DNA from: Candidatus Omnitrophica bacterium CG_4_8_14_3_um_filter_43_15
GTDB lineage: Bacteria; Omnitrophota; Gorgyraeia; Taenaricolales; Taenaricolaceae
Length of the DNA: 45,700 bases
NCBI GenBank assembly: GCA_002783585.1
Contig: PFHB01000042.1
Span: forward strand, 1-45,700
Direction of reading: 5' to 3'
The notes beneath the pieces were generated by a model that was not told where the DNA came from, did no database searches, and worked only from the letters and a program-made list of their open reading frames with translations. A program made the translations under genes and the position numbers. Within the stretch, counting starts at the first letter, position 1; each line of letters opens with the position of its first letter. Positions 16,250 through 25,487 of this stretch are shown here, piece by piece.

Positions 16250-17130
16250 GTTTAAATCTAAAGGGTTCAATGGTAGCTTTGGTTACGCCTTTTAAGAATG
16301 ATAAGGTTGATGAAGGAAAACTCAAGGAACTCGTAGAGTTTCATATAGAAAATGGCACAAAAGCAGTGATTCCTTGCGGCACAACAGGCGAATCAGCGAC
16401 TCTGTCGCTTGCAGAACACGACAGGGTTGTTGAAGTTGTTACCAAGATAGCCAAGAAGCGTATAACAGTCATCGCAGGCAGCGGTTCAAATAATACCAAA
16501 GAGGCGATACGGCTTACAAGGCACGCAAAGGATGTTGGAGCAGACGCAGCGCTTTTGATATCGCCTTATTACAACAGGCCCACGCAGCAAGGGCTGTATC
16601 TGCATTTTAAGGCAGTAGCAGATGCTGTTGATATACCTATTGTATTGTATAATATTGCTTCGCGCACAGGCGTAAATATAGAGCCTGAGACCATAGCAGA
16701 ACTGGCCAAGATAAAGAATATCGTTGGCGTAAAAGAGGCAAGCGGTAATCTGGATCAGATGTCGCGCATAGCGCAGCTGTGCGGTGATGAGTTTGCGCTT
16801 ATTTCAGGCGATGACAGCCTGACCTTGCCTCTTATGGCAATAGGAGGCACAGGCGTAATATCTGTGGTTGCCAATATCGCGCCTAAGGATGTTGCAGACC
16901 TTGTTGATTCATTTTTAAAGGGCGACCTGCGCCATGCAAAGAAGATGCACTATAAATTATTACCGTTGATTAAGGCGATGTTTATTGAAACAAATCCTAT
17001 TCCGGTTAAAACCGCAATGGGTTTAATGGGAATGATAGAGCCAGGCCTTCGCCTTCCGATGTGCGATATGAAGCCGGAAAATCTGGCTAAGTTAAGAAAG
17101 GCGTTGAAAGACTACGGGTTATTGAAATGA
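16246..17130 (+). CDS. dapA: 4-hydroxy-tetrahydrodipicolinate synthase
   Basis: DapA condenses pyruvate with aspartate semialdehyde, the committed step to diaminopimelate and lysine. The 294-residue TIM-barrel protein has GTTGESATLS, the pyruvate-binding Tyr in LYNIASRTG, the Schiff-base Lys in VGVKEASG, and SGDDSLTLP. Feedback inhibition by lysine is common in the family but cannot be read from the sequence. It overlaps both dapF and dapB by 4 bases, indicating tight translational coupling. Confidence 0.97.
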   Translation: MSLNLKGSMVALVTPFKNDKVDEGKLKELVEFHIENGTKAVIPCGTTGESATLSLAEHDRVVEVVTKIAKKRITVIAGSGSNNTKEAIRLTRHAKDVGADAALLISPYYNRPTQQGLYLHFKAVADAVDIPIVLYNIASRTGVNIEPETIAELAKIKNIVGVKEASGNLDQMSRIAQLCGDEFALISGDDSLTLPLMAIGGTGVISVVANIAPKDVADLVDSFLKGDLRHAKKMHYKLLPLIKAMFIETNPIPVKTAMGLMGMIEPGLRLPMCDMKPENLAKLRKALKDYGLLK

Positions 17131-17801
17131 TTAAATTAGCTATAAGCGGTTACCAGGGTAAGATGGGCCAAAGAATAACAGCCCTTGCCGCAGAGGATAA
17201 GGAATTTAATATCACGGCTAAGATAGAGATGAATGATTCTATTGAGGCTGTAAAGGCAGCTGACGTATTGATAGAATTTACCTCGCCTGAGGCAACCATA
17301 GAGCATCTTAGGGCGTGCGCGAAACTTTCTAAGTCAATAGTTATCGGCACAACCGGTTTGTCTGAAGCCCAGTTATCAGAGATTAAGCTGACTGCAAAGG
17401 CGGTACCTGTTGTTTATTCGCCTAATATGTCAGTAGGCGTTAATTGTCTTTTTGGCCTGGTGCGTTCAGCTGCGAAGAAGCTCGGGCTTGATTACGAGGT
17501 AAATATCGTCGAGGCCCATCATGCGCACAAGAAGGACTCGCCAAGCGGTACAGCAAAAAGATTAGCGCAGATCATAAAGGAATCAAGCGGCCGCGAGGTA
17601 AAGAATATAAACGCGATACGCGAGGGCGAGATAATCGGAGACCACAGGGTTATTTTTGAAAGCAGTGTTGATAAAATAGAATTATTTCATACAGCAAAGA
17701 CGCGCGATATATTTGTATTAGGAGCTTTAAGGGCAGCGAAATTTATCGTTGGTAAAAAACCCGGGTTATATTCAATGGAGGATGTTTTAGGTATAAAATG
17801 A
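17127..17801 (+). CDS. dapB: 4-hydroxy-tetrahydrodipicolinate reductase
   Basis: DapB reduces the DapA product with NAD(P)H. The 224-residue product has the nucleotide-binding start ISGYQGKMGQR, IGTTGLS, SPNMSVGVN and the catalytic segment EAHHAHKKDSPSGTAKRLA with the His pair and Lys. It belongs to the shorter DapB form (E. coli has 273 residues). It overlaps dapA and dapL by 4 bases each. Confidence 0.96.
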   Translation: MIKLAISGYQGKMGQRITALAAEDKEFNITAKIEMNDSIEAVKAADVLIEFTSPEATIEHLRACAKLSKSIVIGTTGLSEAQLSEIKLTAKAVPVVYSPNMSVGVNCLFGLVRSAAKKLGLDYEVNIVEAHHAHKKDSPSGTAKRLAQIIKESSGREVKNINAIREGEIIGDHRVIFESSVDKIELFHTAKTRDIFVLGALRAAKFIVGKKPGLYSMEDVLGIK

Positions 17802-18964
17802 AGATAGATATTTCTAAGCGATTAAAGGATCTGCCGCCGTATTTATTTGCCGAGATTGACAAGGCAAAGAAAGACGCGATTGCACAGGGCAGGGATATTA
17901 TCAATTTAGGCATAGGAGATCCTGATACGCCTACGCCGCAGCATATAGTGGAATCTTTGTGTCAGGCTGCAAAGGATTCGAAGAATCATCACTATGCCTT
18001 AGATCAGGGGCTTGATTCTTTAAGGATAGCCATTTCAAAGTGGTGCGCCAGAAGGTTTGATATTGACTTAAACCCTGATACGCAGGTTTTGCCGCTTATA
18101 GGTTCCAAGGAGGGCATTGCGCATATTCCGATGGCCTTTTTGAACCCGGGCGATGTGGTTTTGCATACAGAGCCGAATTATCCGCCTTATAAGACAGCGT
18201 CAATACTTAGTCTTGGCAAGCCTTACGCCTTGCCGCTTAAGGAGGAAAATGATTTTTTTCCGCGTTTTGATAATATTCCCAGGGCTGTTTTAAAAAAGGC
18301 AAAGCTGCTTTTTATGAATTATCCGAATAATCCTACTGCGGCTATTGCAACCAAGAGTTTTTTAAGAAAGGTTGTTGATTTTGCCAGAAAGAACAATATA
18401 ATCATTTGTGCTGATGCCGCGTATTCCGAGATAGCGTTTGATGATCATAAGCCGTTGAGCATATTTGAGATTCCCGGCGCTATGGATGTGGCTGTTGAGT
18501 TTCATTCCCTTTCAAAGACATATAATATGGCCGGTTGGCGCATTGGTTGGGCATGCGGTAATGCGCAGATAGTGGCTGCGCTAGGCAAGGTAAAGACAAA
18601 TATTGATTCAGGCATATTTAACGCCATACAATTAGCAGGCGTTACAGCATTAACAGGGCCGCAGTATTGCATAAAAGAGGCAAATGAGGTCTACAGGCAG
18701 CGCCGCGATGCTTTAGTTGGCGGGCTTAATAAATTAGGATGGAAGGTTCCAAGTCCAAGGGCTACATTTTACGTGTGGACAAAGTTGCCTGCGGGCCATA
18801 AGGATTCAAGGGCATTTGCAAAGCTTTTGCTTGATAAGGCGGATATTGTGGTTACGCCAGGCGTGGGTTTTGGCGCAAGCGGCGAAGGCTACATCCGCAT
18901 GGCGCTCACTGTCTCCAAGGAGCGCATTAAGGAAGCTGTTGACAGAATTAAAAAGGTTTTGTAG
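17798..18964 (+). CDS. dapL: LL-diaminopimelate aminotransferase
   Basis: DapL converts tetrahydrodipicolinate straight to LL-diaminopimelate using glutamate, bypassing the succinylase or acetylase steps. The 388-residue fold-type I PLP enzyme starts with ISKRLKDLPPYLFAEIDKAK, then NLGIGDPDTPTP, NYPNNPTAA and the PLP lysine in HSLSKTYNMAGWRIGW. This opening and the context of dapA, dapB and dapF favour DapL over a general aspartate-family aminotransferase. With dapF and lysA the whole tail of the pathway is encoded here. DapL is known from Chlamydiae, plants and several PVC-related and anaerobic bacteria, which agrees with the inferred host. folK starts on its last base. Confidence 0.92.
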   Translation: MKIDISKRLKDLPPYLFAEIDKAKKDAIAQGRDIINLGIGDPDTPTPQHIVESLCQAAKDSKNHHYALDQGLDSLRIAISKWCARRFDIDLNPDTQVLPLIGSKEGIAHIPMAFLNPGDVVLHTEPNYPPYKTASILSLGKPYALPLKEENDFFPRFDNIPRAVLKKAKLLFMNYPNNPTAAIATKSFLRKVVDFARKNNIIICADAAYSEIAFDDHKPLSIFEIPGAMDVAVEFHSLSKTYNMAGWRIGWACGNAQIVAALGKVKTNIDSGIFNAIQLAGVTALTGPQYCIKEANEVYRQRRDALVGGLNKLGWKVPSPRATFYVWTKLPAGHKDSRAFAKLLLDKADIVVTPGVGFGASGEGYIRMALTVSKERIKEAVDRIKKVL

Positions 18965-19365
18965 TGGTAACCGCATATATTGCATTCGGGTCTAATCTCA
19001 GCGACAGAAATAAAAACATACAAGATGCAATTTTGCTTTTAAAAACGCATCCGAAGATAAAAGTAATAAAAACTTCCTCTATAATAGAAACGGAGCCTGA
19101 GGGGGGCCTGAAGCAGGGCAAGTTTTTAAACGGCGCTGTGAAGATAGAAACAGATTTATCTGCCAGGCAACTTTTACAAGCCCTTCAAGATGTAGAAAAT
19201 AAATTAGGCAGAGAGCGCGCTGTAAAAAACGGCCCGCGTACAATCGATCTTGATATAATTTTTTACAACGATCAGACCATAAATGAACCTGATTTGATAA
19301 TACCCCATCCAAGGTGGAGCCAGAGAAGTTTCGTTAAAGATCCAATTCAAGAAATATGCGAATAA
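18964..19365 (+). CDS. folK: 2-amino-4-hydroxy-6-hydroxymethyldihydropteridine pyrophosphokinase
   Basis: FolK transfers pyrophosphate from ATP to the pterin in folate synthesis. The 133-residue product has AYIAFGSNLSDR, ETEPEGG, FLNGAVKIET, and the substrate-binding run GPRTIDLDIIFY followed by IPHPRWSQRSFV. The start is GTG at 18964, sharing its first base with the dapL stop codon. It is the only folate gene in the run and overlaps panC by 10 bases; folK-panC neighbours occur elsewhere. Confidence 0.94.
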   Translation: MVTAYIAFGSNLSDRNKNIQDAILLLKTHPKIKVIKTSSIIETEPEGGLKQGKFLNGAVKIETDLSARQLLQALQDVENKLGRERAVKNGPRTIDLDIIFYNDQTINEPDLIIPHPRWSQRSFVKDPIQEICE

Positions 19366-20201
19366 TCCGTTCAATTAAACAAATGCAGAAATTCGCCGCG
19401 CAAACTAAAAAATGCGGCAAGATAATCGGTTTTGTCCCGACCATGGGTTATCTGCACCAGGGGCATCTGTCGCTTGCGCGCCAGGCGAAAAAAGATGCAG
19501 ATATTGTTATAATGAGTATCTTCGTAAATCCTGCCCAATTCGGGCCGAAGGATGATTTTAAGAAATATCCTAGAAATCTAAAACAGGATTGCCGGCTCGC
19601 TAAGAAAGCAGGCGTTGATATCATATTTTATCCGGCCGCGAATGAAATGTATCCTGAAAATTATCAAACTTGCGTCGAGGTTGTGGAATTATCAAAACCT
19701 CTTTGCGGCAGATCCAGGCCCGGGCATTTTAAGGGCGTGACAACGGTTGTTGTGAAATTATTCAATATCGTAAAGCCGGATATCGCTTATTTCGGGCAAA
19801 AGGATGCCCAACAGGCGGTAATAATAAAGCAGATGGTAAGCGACCTTAATATGGATTTAAAAATAAAAGTGATGCCCATAATAAGGGAGCCGGGAGGCCT
19901 TGCAGCCAGTTCAAGAAACGCCTATTTCAGCTCGTCGCAGCGCAAAGATGCCCTCGTCTTAAAAAAAGCTTTACAAGAGGCGGTTCTTATGATAAAATCT
20001 GACGAGAAGTATGAGAAAAATATAATCAAAGCAATGAAGAATATCATTAACAGCGTTTCTTCCTCCATGATTGATTATATAGCGATAGCAGATGCCAAAA
20101 CCCTAAAACCCGCAAAACATTTAAAAGGCGATATACTTATTGCCCTGGCTGTAAAAATAGGAAAAACAAGGTTAATAGACAATGTTCAGGTTCATATATA
20201 A
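19356..20201 (+). CDS. panC: Pantothenate synthetase
   Basis: PanC joins pantoate and beta-alanine using ATP. The 281-residue protein shows [13 protein letters not shown] with the HxGH nucleotide motif, [37 protein letters not shown] and SSRNAYFS. It overlaps panD, which supplies beta-alanine, by 20 bases. panB and panE are not in the window. Confidence 0.97.
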   Translation: MRIIRSIKQMQKFAAQTKKCGKIIGFVPTMGYLHQGHLSLARQAKKDADIVIMSIFVNPAQFGPKDDFKKYPRNLKQDCRLAKKAGVDIIFYPAANEMYPENYQTCVEVVELSKPLCGRSRPGHFKGVTTVVVKLFNIVKPDIAYFGQKDAQQAVIIKQMVSDLNMDLKIKVMPIIREPGGLAASSRNAYFSSSQRKDALVLKKALQEAVLMIKSDEKYEKNIIKAMKNIINSVSSSMIDYIAIADAKTLKPAKHLKGDILIALAVKIGKTRLIDNVQVHI

Positions 20202-20538
20202 ATCAAAAATACACAGGGCCACTGTAACAGAGGCCAATCTTGATTACGCCGGCAGCATTACAATAGATCAACGCCTGCTTAAGGCAGCTGATATATTTTC
20301 CAACGAAAGGGTGCAGGTAGTAAACGTTAATAACGGCACAAGGGTTGAGACCTATGCAATACCGGGTAAATCAGGCAGCGGTATTATTTGCATGAACGGA
20401 GCTGCGGCAAGATGGGCCCATAGGGGCGACAAGGTCATTATTATTTCTTATTGCCTGCTCGATACAAAAAATGCCAAGGAATATAAGCCAAAGGTTGTAC
20501 ACGTAGACGATAAAAACCGGATCAGCAAAAAGCTATGA
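20182..20538 (+). CDS. panD: Aspartate 1-decarboxylase (pyruvoyl enzyme)
   Basis: PanD makes beta-alanine from aspartate using a pyruvoyl group formed by self-cleavage. The 118-residue proenzyme has the usual [21 protein letters not shown] start; cleavage is expected between Gly24 and Ser25. NGAAAR and the conserved VIIISY strand are also present. In Enterobacteria cleavage needs PanZ, but most bacteria process the protein without it. It overlaps panC by 20 bases and nadA by 4. Confidence 0.97.
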   Translation: MFRFIYKSKIHRATVTEANLDYAGSITIDQRLLKAADIFSNERVQVVNVNNGTRVETYAIPGKSGSGIICMNGAAARWAHRGDKVIIISYCLLDTKNAKEYKPKVVHVDDKNRISKKL

Positions 20539-21503
20539 ATATACACGATAAAGAAAAGAAATATATCGAGACCTTAAACAAAAAGATAGCAAAACTTAAA
20601 AAAGAGCGCAATGCCGTTATCATCGTGCATAATTATCAGCGTGACGAGATACAGGACATAGCTGATATAAGCGGAGATTCGCTTGCGCTTTCAAAGGCCG
20701 CTGTACGCACAGACGCGGATGTGATTGTTTTCTGCGGTGTTTATTTTATGGCAGAGACAGCAGCGATTTTAAATCCCAATAAGACAGTGCTTTTACCTGT
20801 TTTTGAGGCAGGCTGCCCTTTGGCTGATATGGTAAATACCGAAAAACTCCTCGAAAAGCGTAAAGAATATCCTGACGTGGCTGTTGTATGTTATGTGAAT
20901 TCATCGGCAACAGTAAAGGCGCAAAGCGACATATGCTGCACTTCAAGCAACGCCGTCAAGGTTGTAAAAGCGCTGTCAAATAAGCGCGTTATATTTATCC
21001 CTGATAAGAACCTGGGCAGGTATGTCCAGTCGCAGGTGCCTGATAAAGAAATAATATTATGGGAAGGATTTTGTCCTACTCATATACGGCTGCAGGAGCA
21101 GGATGTTTTAAAAACAAAACAAGATCATCCAGAAGCCGAGTTTATAGCGCATCCTGAGTGCCAGCCGCAGGTGCTAAATCTAGCCGACCATATTTGTTCA
21201 ACAGGTGGGATGTTTACTTATGTTAAAAATTCTTCTGCCAATGAATTTATTATAGGCACGGAAAACGGCATGCTTTATAAGTTAAGAAAAGAAAATCCGG
21301 ATAAAAAGTTTTATTTGCCGACACAGCATCTGGTTTGCCCTTCCATGAAATTGACTACTTTGGGTTGGGTGGCCCATGCCCTGGAGGCAAACGAACATAT
21401 AATTTCTGTACAGCCTGAAATCGCCCAAAAAGCGCTTAAATCTATTAAGAGGATGCTTGAGGTTTCAGAAGAAAATCCTGTTGCGGCAATAGCAGGTTAT
21501 TAA
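20535..21503 (+). CDS. nadA: Quinolinate synthase
   Basis: NadA is a 4Fe-4S enzyme that condenses iminoaspartate with dihydroxyacetone phosphate to quinolinate for NAD synthesis. The 322-residue protein contains [16 protein letters not shown], the Cys of [10 protein letters not shown], the Cys-Cys region ICCTSSNA, and the HPEC segment, which between them carry the cluster ligands. It is the short ~300-residue form. Oxygen sensitivity of the cluster fits an anaerobic host. nadX begins at its last base. Confidence 0.96.
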   Translation: MNIHDKEKKYIETLNKKIAKLKKERNAVIIVHNYQRDEIQDIADISGDSLALSKAAVRTDADVIVFCGVYFMAETAAILNPNKTVLLPVFEAGCPLADMVNTEKLLEKRKEYPDVAVVCYVNSSATVKAQSDICCTSSNAVKVVKALSNKRVIFIPDKNLGRYVQSQVPDKEIILWEGFCPTHIRLQEQDVLKTKQDHPEAEFIAHPECQPQVLNLADHICSTGGMFTYVKNSSANEFIIGTENGMLYKLRKENPDKKFYLPTQHLVCPSMKLTTLGWVAHALEANEHIISVQPEIAQKALKSIKRMLEVSEENPVAAIAGY

Positions 21504-22306
21504 TGAAAAAAACGAAGATTGGTATAGTTGGTTGCGGTACGATCGGGCTTGAGGTAGCAAAGGCAATAGAAACAAGGCTTAAGAATAAAGCTGTACTTGT
21601 TGCCATATCGGATATCGATGAAATAAAGATAGACAATCTTTTAAGTAAAATAAAGGCAAGGCCTGATGTTTGTTCATTGAAAGAGTTAATTAAAAAAAGC
21701 GATTTTGTGGTTGAAGCGGCATCTGCAGTTGTCTCAGCCGGTATCGCAAAAAAGGCGTTAGCAGCCAATAAAGACGTTTTAATAATGAGTGTCGGCGGGC
21801 TGCTAAATGTTTCAGATATATTTAATGCAGCGCAGAAAACCAAAGCCAGGTTGTATATACCCAGCGGCGCTTTGGCAGGATTGGATGCTTTAAAGAGCGC
21901 TGTAGCTTCGGGATTGCGAAAATTAACACTGACTACAAGAAAATCTCCAAGGTCCTTGGAAGGCGCGCCGTATCTCAAAGAAAATAATATAGATTTGTCG
22001 TCGACAAAACAAGAAAAAGTGATTTTTGAAGGGACAGCTGCGCAGGCAATAAAGGGTTTTCCTAAAAATGTAAACGTAGCAGTGGCGCTTAGCCTGATTT
22101 ATCCATCGCTTAATGTAAAGATAATTGTTGTGCCGCAGCTTAAATCAAATATTCATGAGATAGAGGCCGAAGGCGGATTCGGAAAAATGTTTACAAGGAC
22201 CGAAAATATGCCAAGCCCCAATAATCCAAAAACAAGTTACCTGGCGGCATTATCAGCGATAGCAACGTTGGAAGGCGCGCTTAGCAATGTTAAAATCGGA
22301 ACGTAA
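21503..22306 (+). CDS. nadX: L-aspartate dehydrogenase
   Basis: NadX oxidises aspartate to iminoaspartate with NAD(P)+, supplying NadA. It replaces the oxygen-linked flavoenzyme NadB. The 267-residue protein has the Rossmann motif IGIVGCGTIGLEVA, VEAASA, IPSGALAGLDAL and the catalytic His region SNIHEIEAEG. Its placement directly after nadA supports this over other small dehydrogenases. It is the last gene of the run; a perfect AT-rich hairpin begins one base after its stop codon. nadC is not in the window. Confidence 0.93.
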   Translation: MKKTKIGIVGCGTIGLEVAKAIETRLKNKAVLVAISDIDEIKIDNLLSKIKARPDVCSLKELIKKSDFVVEAASAVVSAGIAKKALAANKDVLIMSVGGLLNVSDIFNAAQKTKARLYIPSGALAGLDALKSAVASGLRKLTLTTRKSPRSLEGAPYLKENNIDLSSTKQEKVIFEGTAAQAIKGFPKNVNVAVALSLIYPSLNVKIIVVPQLKSNIHEIEAEGGFGKMFTRTENMPSPNNPKTSYLAALSAIATLEGALSNVKIGT

Positions 22307-22340
22307 TAAATTTTCAAATATGAAAATTTAAAGGAGGTGA
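22307..22340 (+). promoter_or_regulatory. Perfect AT-rich hairpin followed by a consensus ribosome binding site
   Basis: TAAATTTTCA (22307-22316) and TGAAAATTTA (22321-22330) form a perfect 10-base stem with loop AATA, starting right after nadX. AAGGAGGTGA (22331-22340), a full complement to the 16S rRNA tail, follows with no gap. It parallels the hairpin and ribosome binding site at 4745-4771. Confidence 0.75.
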
Positions 22341-22347
22341 TTTGAGG

Positions 22348-22593
22348 ATGGCACAGAAAGTTGCAAAGGTAGGCGTTAAAAGGCAGAAGGGATTTCTGTA
22401 TTTTATCGACAAGAAAGGCGATGTTTCCTGCGCAAAGATGTCCAGAGGTGCAAAAAAAGGCGGTAGCCCTAAAAAGGTGGCAAAGGTTGGCGTTGAGAAA
22501 AAGTCAGGATATCTTTATTTCGTTGATAAGCAGGGTGATGTTTCCTGCGCAAAGATGGTCCGTGGCGGAAAGAAAAAGAAAAAAAGAAAATAA
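22348..22593 (+). CDS. Small basic protein of two tandem ~31-residue modules, unrecognised
   Basis: An 81-residue very basic protein of unknown function. Residues 4-34 and 43-73 are two copies of one module, identical at about 23 of 31 positions: KVAKVGV, then G(F/Y)LYF(I/V)DK, then GDVSCAKM and RG. Each copy has one Cys in the same place (28 and 67). The tail is almost all Lys and Arg. No signal peptide or membrane segment is seen. ATG at 22348 is preferred to TTG at 22342 because it stands at normal spacing from the consensus AAGGAGGTGA. The strong ribosome binding site suggests abundant synthesis. The basic tail could bind nucleic acid, and each module looks like a short beta-rich unit; both ideas are inference. 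Confidence 0.75.
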   Translation: MAQKVAKVGVKRQKGFLYFIDKKGDVSCAKMSRGAKKGGSPKKVAKVGVEKKSGYLYFVDKQGDVSCAKMVRGGKKKKKRK

Positions 22594-22607
22594 ATTTAAA
22601 ATAAAAA

Positions 22608-22640
22608 GGGGACAGGCTTAAGATATTAAGGCCTGTCCCC
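22608..22640. repeat. REP-like GGGGACAGGC hairpin upstream of uvrA
   Basis: GGGGACAGGC (22608-22617) pairs perfectly with GCCTGTCCCC (22631-22640), and TTAA/TTAA extend the stem with a bulge. The GGGGACAG...CTGTCCCC wording resembles REP elements linked to REP-associated tyrosine transposases in several phyla; none is encoded here. On the plus strand no T run follows, while on the minus strand the stem is followed by TTTTT, but no minus-strand gene needs it. Confidence 0.7.
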
Positions 22641-22650
22641 GTATTTACAT

Positions 22651-25428
22651 ATGAGCGATTATATTACAATAAAAGGCGCGAAAGAACACAATTTAAAGAA
22701 TCTGAATTTACAGATTCCGCGCAATAAGCTTGTTGTTATTACCGGATTAAGCGGTTCAGGTAAATCTTCCCTTGCCTTTGATACCATATATGCTGAAGGC
22801 CAGCGCAGATATGTCGAGAGCCTGTCCGCGTACGCGAGGCAATTTTTAGAACAACTGCAAAAACCGGATGTAGAGCACATAGAAGGTATCTCACCGGCGG
22901 TTTCCATTGAGCAGCGCGCAGCAGGCTCAAACCCCCGTTCAACGGTAGCCACTCAAACAGAGATATATGACTATCTTAGATTGTTATTTGCGCGCATAGG
23001 CATCCCGCATTGTCCGAGGTGCGGCAGAAAAATTCAGGGCCAGTCATCTGAGCAGATAGTCAGGCAAGTCCTGACGTTTCCGCAAGGAAAAGAAATCATA
23101 ACATTAGCGCCTTTAGTCAGGGGAAGAAAAGGCGAGCACGTGCAATTACTGCAAGATGTAAAAAAACAGGGTTTTGTGCGTGTGCGCGTCGACGGTAAAA
23201 TGATAGACCTTTCCGGCAAGATTATACTCGATAAAAAGATAAAACATGACATAGAGATTGTTATAGACAGGCTGGTAATCAAACCCGGCATAAAAAAGCG
23301 CCTTACTGAATCCGTTGAAACAGCGCTTAAGGTAGGATCCGGCCTTGTGATGATAAATGACAGAAATATCTTATTCAGTCAGCAGCATGCTTGCCCCGAA
23401 TGCGGCATAAGCCTTGAAGAGATAGAGCCGCGCGTATTTTCATTTAACAGCCCTTATGGCGCATGTCCTAAATGTAGCGGCCTTGGCACCAGGGTTGAAA
23501 TGGATCCTGATCTTGTTGTGCCGGATAGGGATAAATCTTTAAGGCAAGGCGCCATAGCGCCATGGCATAAGACAGGCAAAAACATATTTTTATATTACCG
23601 CGGCATGTTAAATGAATTGGCCAACAGGCGTAATATAAATATGGATACGCCTTTTAAAAAATTAGAGCAGCGCGTAAGGGATTTGATACTTTATGGTTCT
23701 GATGACGAGATCTGGGGTAAGAAATATGAAGGCGTTATACCGAATTTAGAGCGCAGGTTTGTCCAGACAGACAGTGATTACATGCGTAATGAAATAAATA
23801 AGTATATGTCAACCTCGCCATGCGTTTCCTGCCGCGGGGCGCGGTTAAAGCCTGAGTCGCTTGCAGTAAAGATAGCCGATAAAAATATCCATGAACTAAC
23901 GCAATTTTCAATAACTAAGGTAAAAGAGTTTTTTGCGGGCCTTAAATTAACAGAGACAGAAAAAACAATAAGCCGCCATATATTAAAAGAGATAAATGCG
24001 CGGCTTACATTCATGAATGATGTTGGCCTTGGTTATCTTACGCTTGATCGCATAAGTTCAACGCTTTCAGGCGGCGAGGCGCAAAGGATACGCCTGGCAA
24101 CCCAGATAGGCGCGGCTTTAGTGGGAGTTTTATATATTTTAGATGAACCTTCAATAGGCCTACACCAGAAAGATAATACAAAACTTTTGGATACATTAAA
24201 GGCCTTAAGGGATTTGGGCAATACCTTAATTGTCGTCGAGCATGACGAAGCTACAATCCGCTCGGCAGACTATATTATAGACTTAGGCCCTGGCGCAGGC
24301 AAACATGGCGGCCACGTTGTCGCGCAGGGCAGTTTAAAAAATATTTTAAAATCAAAAAGATCTCTTACAGCCAGATATTTAAATGGAAAGCTGCAGATAC
24401 CTGTGCCAAAGAAAAGAAGAGAGCTCATAAAAGATAAATCCCTGATTATAAAAGGCGCGGCAGAACATAACTTAAAAAACATTGATGTAAAAATACCTCT
24501 CGGGCTTTTTGTTTGCGTAACAGGCGTTTCAGGCTCAGGAAAATCTACGTTAGTTGATGAAATTTTATACAGGGCGCTTGCAAAAAAATTATACAAGTCA
24601 AAGATAAAACCCGGAAAACATAAAGAGATCCAGGGCATTGAGAATATAGACAAGGTTATAGTGATAGATCAGTCGCCTATAGGCCGCACCCCGCGCTCAA
24701 ACCCGGCGACATACACAGGCGCCTATTCGCAGATACGCGATTTATTCGCGAAGCTGCCTGAATCCCGGATACGCGGTTTTAAGCCGGGCAGGTTCAGTTT
24801 TAATGTTAAGGGCGGCCGTTGCGAGGCATGCCAGGGCGACGGAGTGAAAAGAATAGAGATGCATTTTTTGCCGGATGTGTATGTTACCTGCGAGGTTTGC
24901 GCGGGTAAACGTTTCAGCGGCCAGACGCTGGAGGTAAAATACAAAGGCAAGTCGATTTCAGACGTTTTGGGTATGACCGTCGAGGAAGCGCTGAATTTAT
25001 TTGAAAATATACCGCAGATAAAAGAGAAGTTTAAAACTCTGAATGATGTTGGCCTTGGGTATATTCAGCTCGGCCAATCAGCAACGACTTTATCAGGCGG
25101 CGAGGCGCAGCGCATAAAGCTGTCAACGGAACTGTCAAAACGCCAGACAGGAAAGACGTTTTACATTTTAGATGAACCGACAACAGGCCTGCATTTTGCG
25201 GATATCGACAGGCTGCTTTCTGTCCTGCACCGCTTAGTTGACGCAGGCAATACGGTTTTAGTTATAGAGCACAATTTAGATGTAATTAAAACAGCAGACT
25301 ATATTATTGACCTTGGCCCAGAGGGCGGGGACAAGGGCGGCCATATTATTGCTGAAGGAACGCCTGAGGACATAATCAAATCAAAATTTTCCTACACCGG
25401 CCAGTATCTTTTCAGGCATATTTCATAG
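22651..25428 (+). CDS. uvrA: Excinuclease ABC subunit A
   Basis: UvrA is the damage-sensing ABC ATPase of nucleotide excision repair and loads UvrB. The 925-residue protein has Walker [14 protein letters not shown] (about residues 32-44), the first zinc module (CPECG and CPKCSG), [14 protein letters not shown] with [10 protein letters not shown], a second Walker [14 protein letters not shown] near residue 625, the C-terminal zinc module (CEAC, CEVC), and [15 protein letters not shown] with [10 protein letters not shown]. The ATG at 22651 is the expected start, but no Shine-Dalgarno is visible; the REP-like hairpin ends 10 bases before it. Upstream in the window is mfd, the factor that recruits UvrA. 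Confidence 0.98.
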   Translation: MSDYITIKGAKEHNLKNLNLQIPRNKLVVITGLSGSGKSSLAFDTIYAEGQRRYVESLSAYARQFLEQLQKPDVEHIEGISPAVSIEQRAAGSNPRSTVATQTEIYDYLRLLFARIGIPHCPRCGRKIQGQSSEQIVRQVLTFPQGKEIITLAPLVRGRKGEHVQLLQDVKKQGFVRVRVDGKMIDLSGKIILDKKIKHDIEIVIDRLVIKPGIKKRLTESVETALKVGSGLVMINDRNILFSQQHACPECGISLEEIEPRVFSFNSPYGACPKCSGLGTRVEMDPDLVVPDRDKSLRQGAIAPWHKTGKNIFLYYRGMLNELANRRNINMDTPFKKLEQRVRDLILYGSDDEIWGKKYEGVIPNLERRFVQTDSDYMRNEINKYMSTSPCVSCRGARLKPESLAVKIADKNIHELTQFSITKVKEFFAGLKLTETEKTISRHILKEINARLTFMNDVGLGYLTLDRISSTLSGGEAQRIRLATQIGAALVGVLYILDEPSIGLHQKDNTKLLDTLKALRDLGNTLIVVEHDEATIRSADYIIDLGPGAGKHGGHVVAQGSLKNILKSKRSLTARYLNGKLQIPVPKKRRELIKDKSLIIKGAAEHNLKNIDVKIPLGLFVCVTGVSGSGKSTLVDEILYRALAKKLYKSKIKPGKHKEIQGIENIDKVIVIDQSPIGRTPRSNPATYTGAYSQIRDLFAKLPESRIRGFKPGRFSFNVKGGRCEACQGDGVKRIEMHFLPDVYVTCEVCAGKRFSGQTLEVKYKGKSISDVLGMTVEEALNLFENIPQIKEKFKTLNDVGLGYIQLGQSATTLSGGEAQRIKLSTELSKRQTGKTFYILDEPTTGLHFADIDRLLSVLHRLVDAGNTVLVIEHNLDVIKTADYIIDLGPEGGDKGGHIIAEGTPEDIIKSKFSYTGQYLFRHIS

Positions 25429-25435
25429 ATTTTTC

Positions 25436-25476
25436 TTGCAAAAAATTGCCTTATTTGGTAATATAGCCTATATTAC
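25436..25476 (+). promoter_or_regulatory. Promoter with an overlapping perfect dyad, TPR-ExbBD cluster
   Basis: TTGCAA (25436-25441), 17 bases, then TAATAT (25459-25464) form a plausible promoter between uvrA and the TPR gene. A perfect dyad GTAATATA-GCC-TATATTAC (25458-25476) covers the -10 box and the expected start site, which is where a repressor site would be. Confidence 0.6.
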
Positions 25477-25487
25477 AGGAATATATA

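Noticed and set aside
21445-21978. A 177-residue open frame on the minus strand
   Set aside because: It lies opposite nadX, whose protein is clearly conserved; no motif or ribosome binding site supports the reverse frame. The same holds for long reverse frames opposite argH (13490-13978), exbB-tonB (29325-29711) and rsmE (41978-42427).
22608-22640. Rho-independent terminator for the small two-module protein
   Set aside because: The stem is strong but is followed by GTATTTAC and not a T run on the plus strand; the T run is on the minus side, where there is no gene. A REP-like repeat explains it better.
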